Assembly (NCBI RefSeq): GCF_050176255.1
Contig: NZ_JBFXIE010000005.1
DNA: 64,000 nucleotides
Strand: one strand, 5' to 3'
Source: JBFXIE01 sp050176255
GTDB lineage: Bacteria; Pseudomonadota; Gammaproteobacteria; Burkholderiales; Burkholderiaceae_C
Positions within the stretch are counted from its first letter, which is position 1. Each line of letters begins with the position of its first letter. The position numbers and the translations under genes were made by a program. The notes below the pieces were generated by a model. The model searched no databases and was not told the origin of the DNA. It saw nothing but the letters and a program-made list of their open reading frames with translations. Below are positions 63,044-64,000 of the stretch, one piece after another.

Positions 63044-64000
63044 TTAGGCGGCGGCCGACTGGGCCGACTGGGCCGACTGGGCTGAGTCCGCCGTCAGGTG
63101 CTCGACCAGCAGCCGCGCGGTAACGGGCAGGGCGTCGAAGTCGCGCGCCACCAGGCGCAGCTCGCGCAGCGCCCAGGGTTCATGCAGCGGCACGGCGGCA
63201 AGCCGGCCCACGCCGCGCATCAGCGCAAAGGCGCGATCGGGCAGCAGGCCCACGCCCAGGCCGTTGTCGATCATGCGGCACATGGCGTCCAGGCTGGTGA
63301 CCTGGATGCGCTGGCGCAGCGGCCTCGCGGCTTGCGCCGCCGCCTGGCGCATGGCCAGGCTGATGCTGCTGCCCGCCTGCAGGCCGACGATGTCCCAGTC
63401 CAGCACTTCATCAAACTGGATAGCGTCTCGCGCAGACAGGGCGTGGGTTTGCGGCACGACCAGCACCAGGCGGTCGCTGCGGTAGGGGCGGCTTTGCAGC
63501 CCTTCGTGGGCGGCCGCGGCCGGAACATTGCAGATGCCCAGGTCGGCCGCGCCTTCGTGCACCGCGTGCAGCACGGCGGGCGACAGGTGCTCTTGCAGGT
63601 CGATCTTGATCTGGCTGTGGGCGCGTGCAAAGGCGCCCAGGTCTTCGGGCAAAAACTGCACGATGGCCGAGATGTTGGCGTGCATGCGCACATGGCCGCG
63701 CACGCCGTCGGCGTATTCGCTCAGTTCGCCCTGCATGCGCTCCAGCCCGAACAGCACGTTGCGCGCGTGGTGCAGCAGGCTTTCGCCAGCGGGGGTCAGC
63801 GTCACGCCGCGGCTGTGGCGGTACAGCAGTTGCGTGTCCACCGCGGCTTCCAGGTCGGACAGGCGCTTGCTGACGGCCGATGCGGCAATGAACTCGCGCT
63901 CGGCCGCGCGGCCGATGCTGCCCAGTTCGCACACGGCGACGAACAGTTGCAGCGAGGTCAGGTCGATACGGCGCGCAAAACTGCGCTCGGAGCTTTTCAT
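63044..64000 (-). CDS. LysR-family transcriptional regulator
   Basis: A 318-residue regulator whose ATG is the last codon at the window edge, so the 5' end could extend further. The N-terminal winged helix-turn-helix is DLTSLQLFVAVCELGSIGRAAEREFIAASAVSKRLSDLE (the AEREFIAASAVSKRL part is the HTH). The substrate-binding domain follows. Co-directional with and just upstream of leuC. The C-terminal tail repeats Ala-Gln-Ser, encoded by a 9-bp tandem repeat. Ligand and targets are unknown; control of the leu operon is possible but not shown. Confidence 0.93.
   Translation of the reverse strand: MKSSERSFARRIDLTSLQLFVAVCELGSIGRAAEREFIAASAVSKRLSDLEAAVDTQLLYRHSRGVTLTPAGESLLHHARNVLFGLERMQGELSEYADGVRGHVRMHANISAIVQFLPEDLGAFARAHSQIKIDLQEHLSPAVLHAVHEGAADLGICNVPAAAAHEGLQSRPYRSDRLVLVVPQTHALSARDAIQFDEVLDWDIVGLQAGSSISLAMRQAAAQAARPLRQRIQVTSLDAMCRMIDNGLGVGLLPDRAFALMRGVGRLAAVPLHEPWALRELRLVARDFDALPVTARLLVEHLTADSAQSAQSAQSAAA
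63053..63088 (-). repeat. 9-bp tandem repeat at the 3' end of the LysR gene
   Basis: Three perfect GGCCGACTG units (63053-63079) plus a degenerate fourth, encoding the Ala-Gln-Ser tail. Frame is preserved at any copy number. Confidence 0.85.

Overview
The window is chromosomal DNA of a high-GC betaproteobacterium, order Burkholderiales, most likely family Comamonadaceae (Acidovorax / Diaphorobacter / Alicycliphilus-like). This rests on gene orders typical of that group (yceF | yceD-rpmF-plsX-fabHDG-acpP-fabF-rpoE-rseAB-degP-lepA-lepB-DUF4845-rnc-era-recO-pdxJ-acpS-nagZ, and leuC-leuD-leuB-asd-fimV-truA-trpFBA-accD) and on protein sequences; no database search was run. I saw no tRNA, rRNA, CRISPR array, phage or insertion sequence.

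Layout. 1-5749 (minus): 5' end of queF, a 2OG-Fe(II) prolyl-4-hydroxylase-like gene, an unknown gene, yaaA and RNase E. 6340-9484 (plus): rluC, a HAD phosphatase, a Rieske protein and an S49 peptidase. 9621-11029 (minus): an RsmI-like methyltransferase and a Maf/YceF pyrophosphatase. 11056-31936 (plus): a long housekeeping block covering ribosomal protein L32, fatty-acid synthesis, the sigma-E envelope-stress system with its periplasmic protease, translation factor LepA, signal peptidase, RNase III, Era, RecO, vitamin B6 synthesis, ACP activation, peptidoglycan recycling and a phosphofructokinase. 31997-36873 (minus): a complete five-gene LIV-type branched-chain amino acid or amide ABC transporter. 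37303-40590 (minus): an MscS channel, a response-regulator diguanylate cyclase and lysS. 40624-48926 (minus): eight tightly overlapping genes for a lipid-linked glycan. 48958-64000: a LON-domain protein, YggT (plus), accD, trpABF, truA, fimV, asd, leuBDC with an embedded entericidin-like lipoprotein gene, and a LysR regulator.

The most unusual signal is a dispersed palindromic element of about 55 bp, present in at least 17 recognisable copies. Its core is ATAGCTGCCAGCGCTTG followed after a short spacer by a partly inverted AAGGGCTGGAGGC. Most copies are intergenic, but some lie inside coding sequence: in trpF and rseB without an obvious length change, at the stop codon of fabH, and near the starts of era and the S49 peptidase gene. 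This resembles in principle the protein-coding palindromic elements of Rickettsia.

Two candidate regulatory RNAs also stand out. A 33-codon, almost leaderless ORF upstream of asd ends in a Thr/Ile-rich run and is followed by mutually exclusive hairpins, one of which would cover the asd ribosome-binding site. Between degP and lepA lies an AT-rich palindrome, a TATAAA box, a structured stretch of about 145 nt and a strong intrinsic terminator, which looks like an unannotated small RNA or leader.
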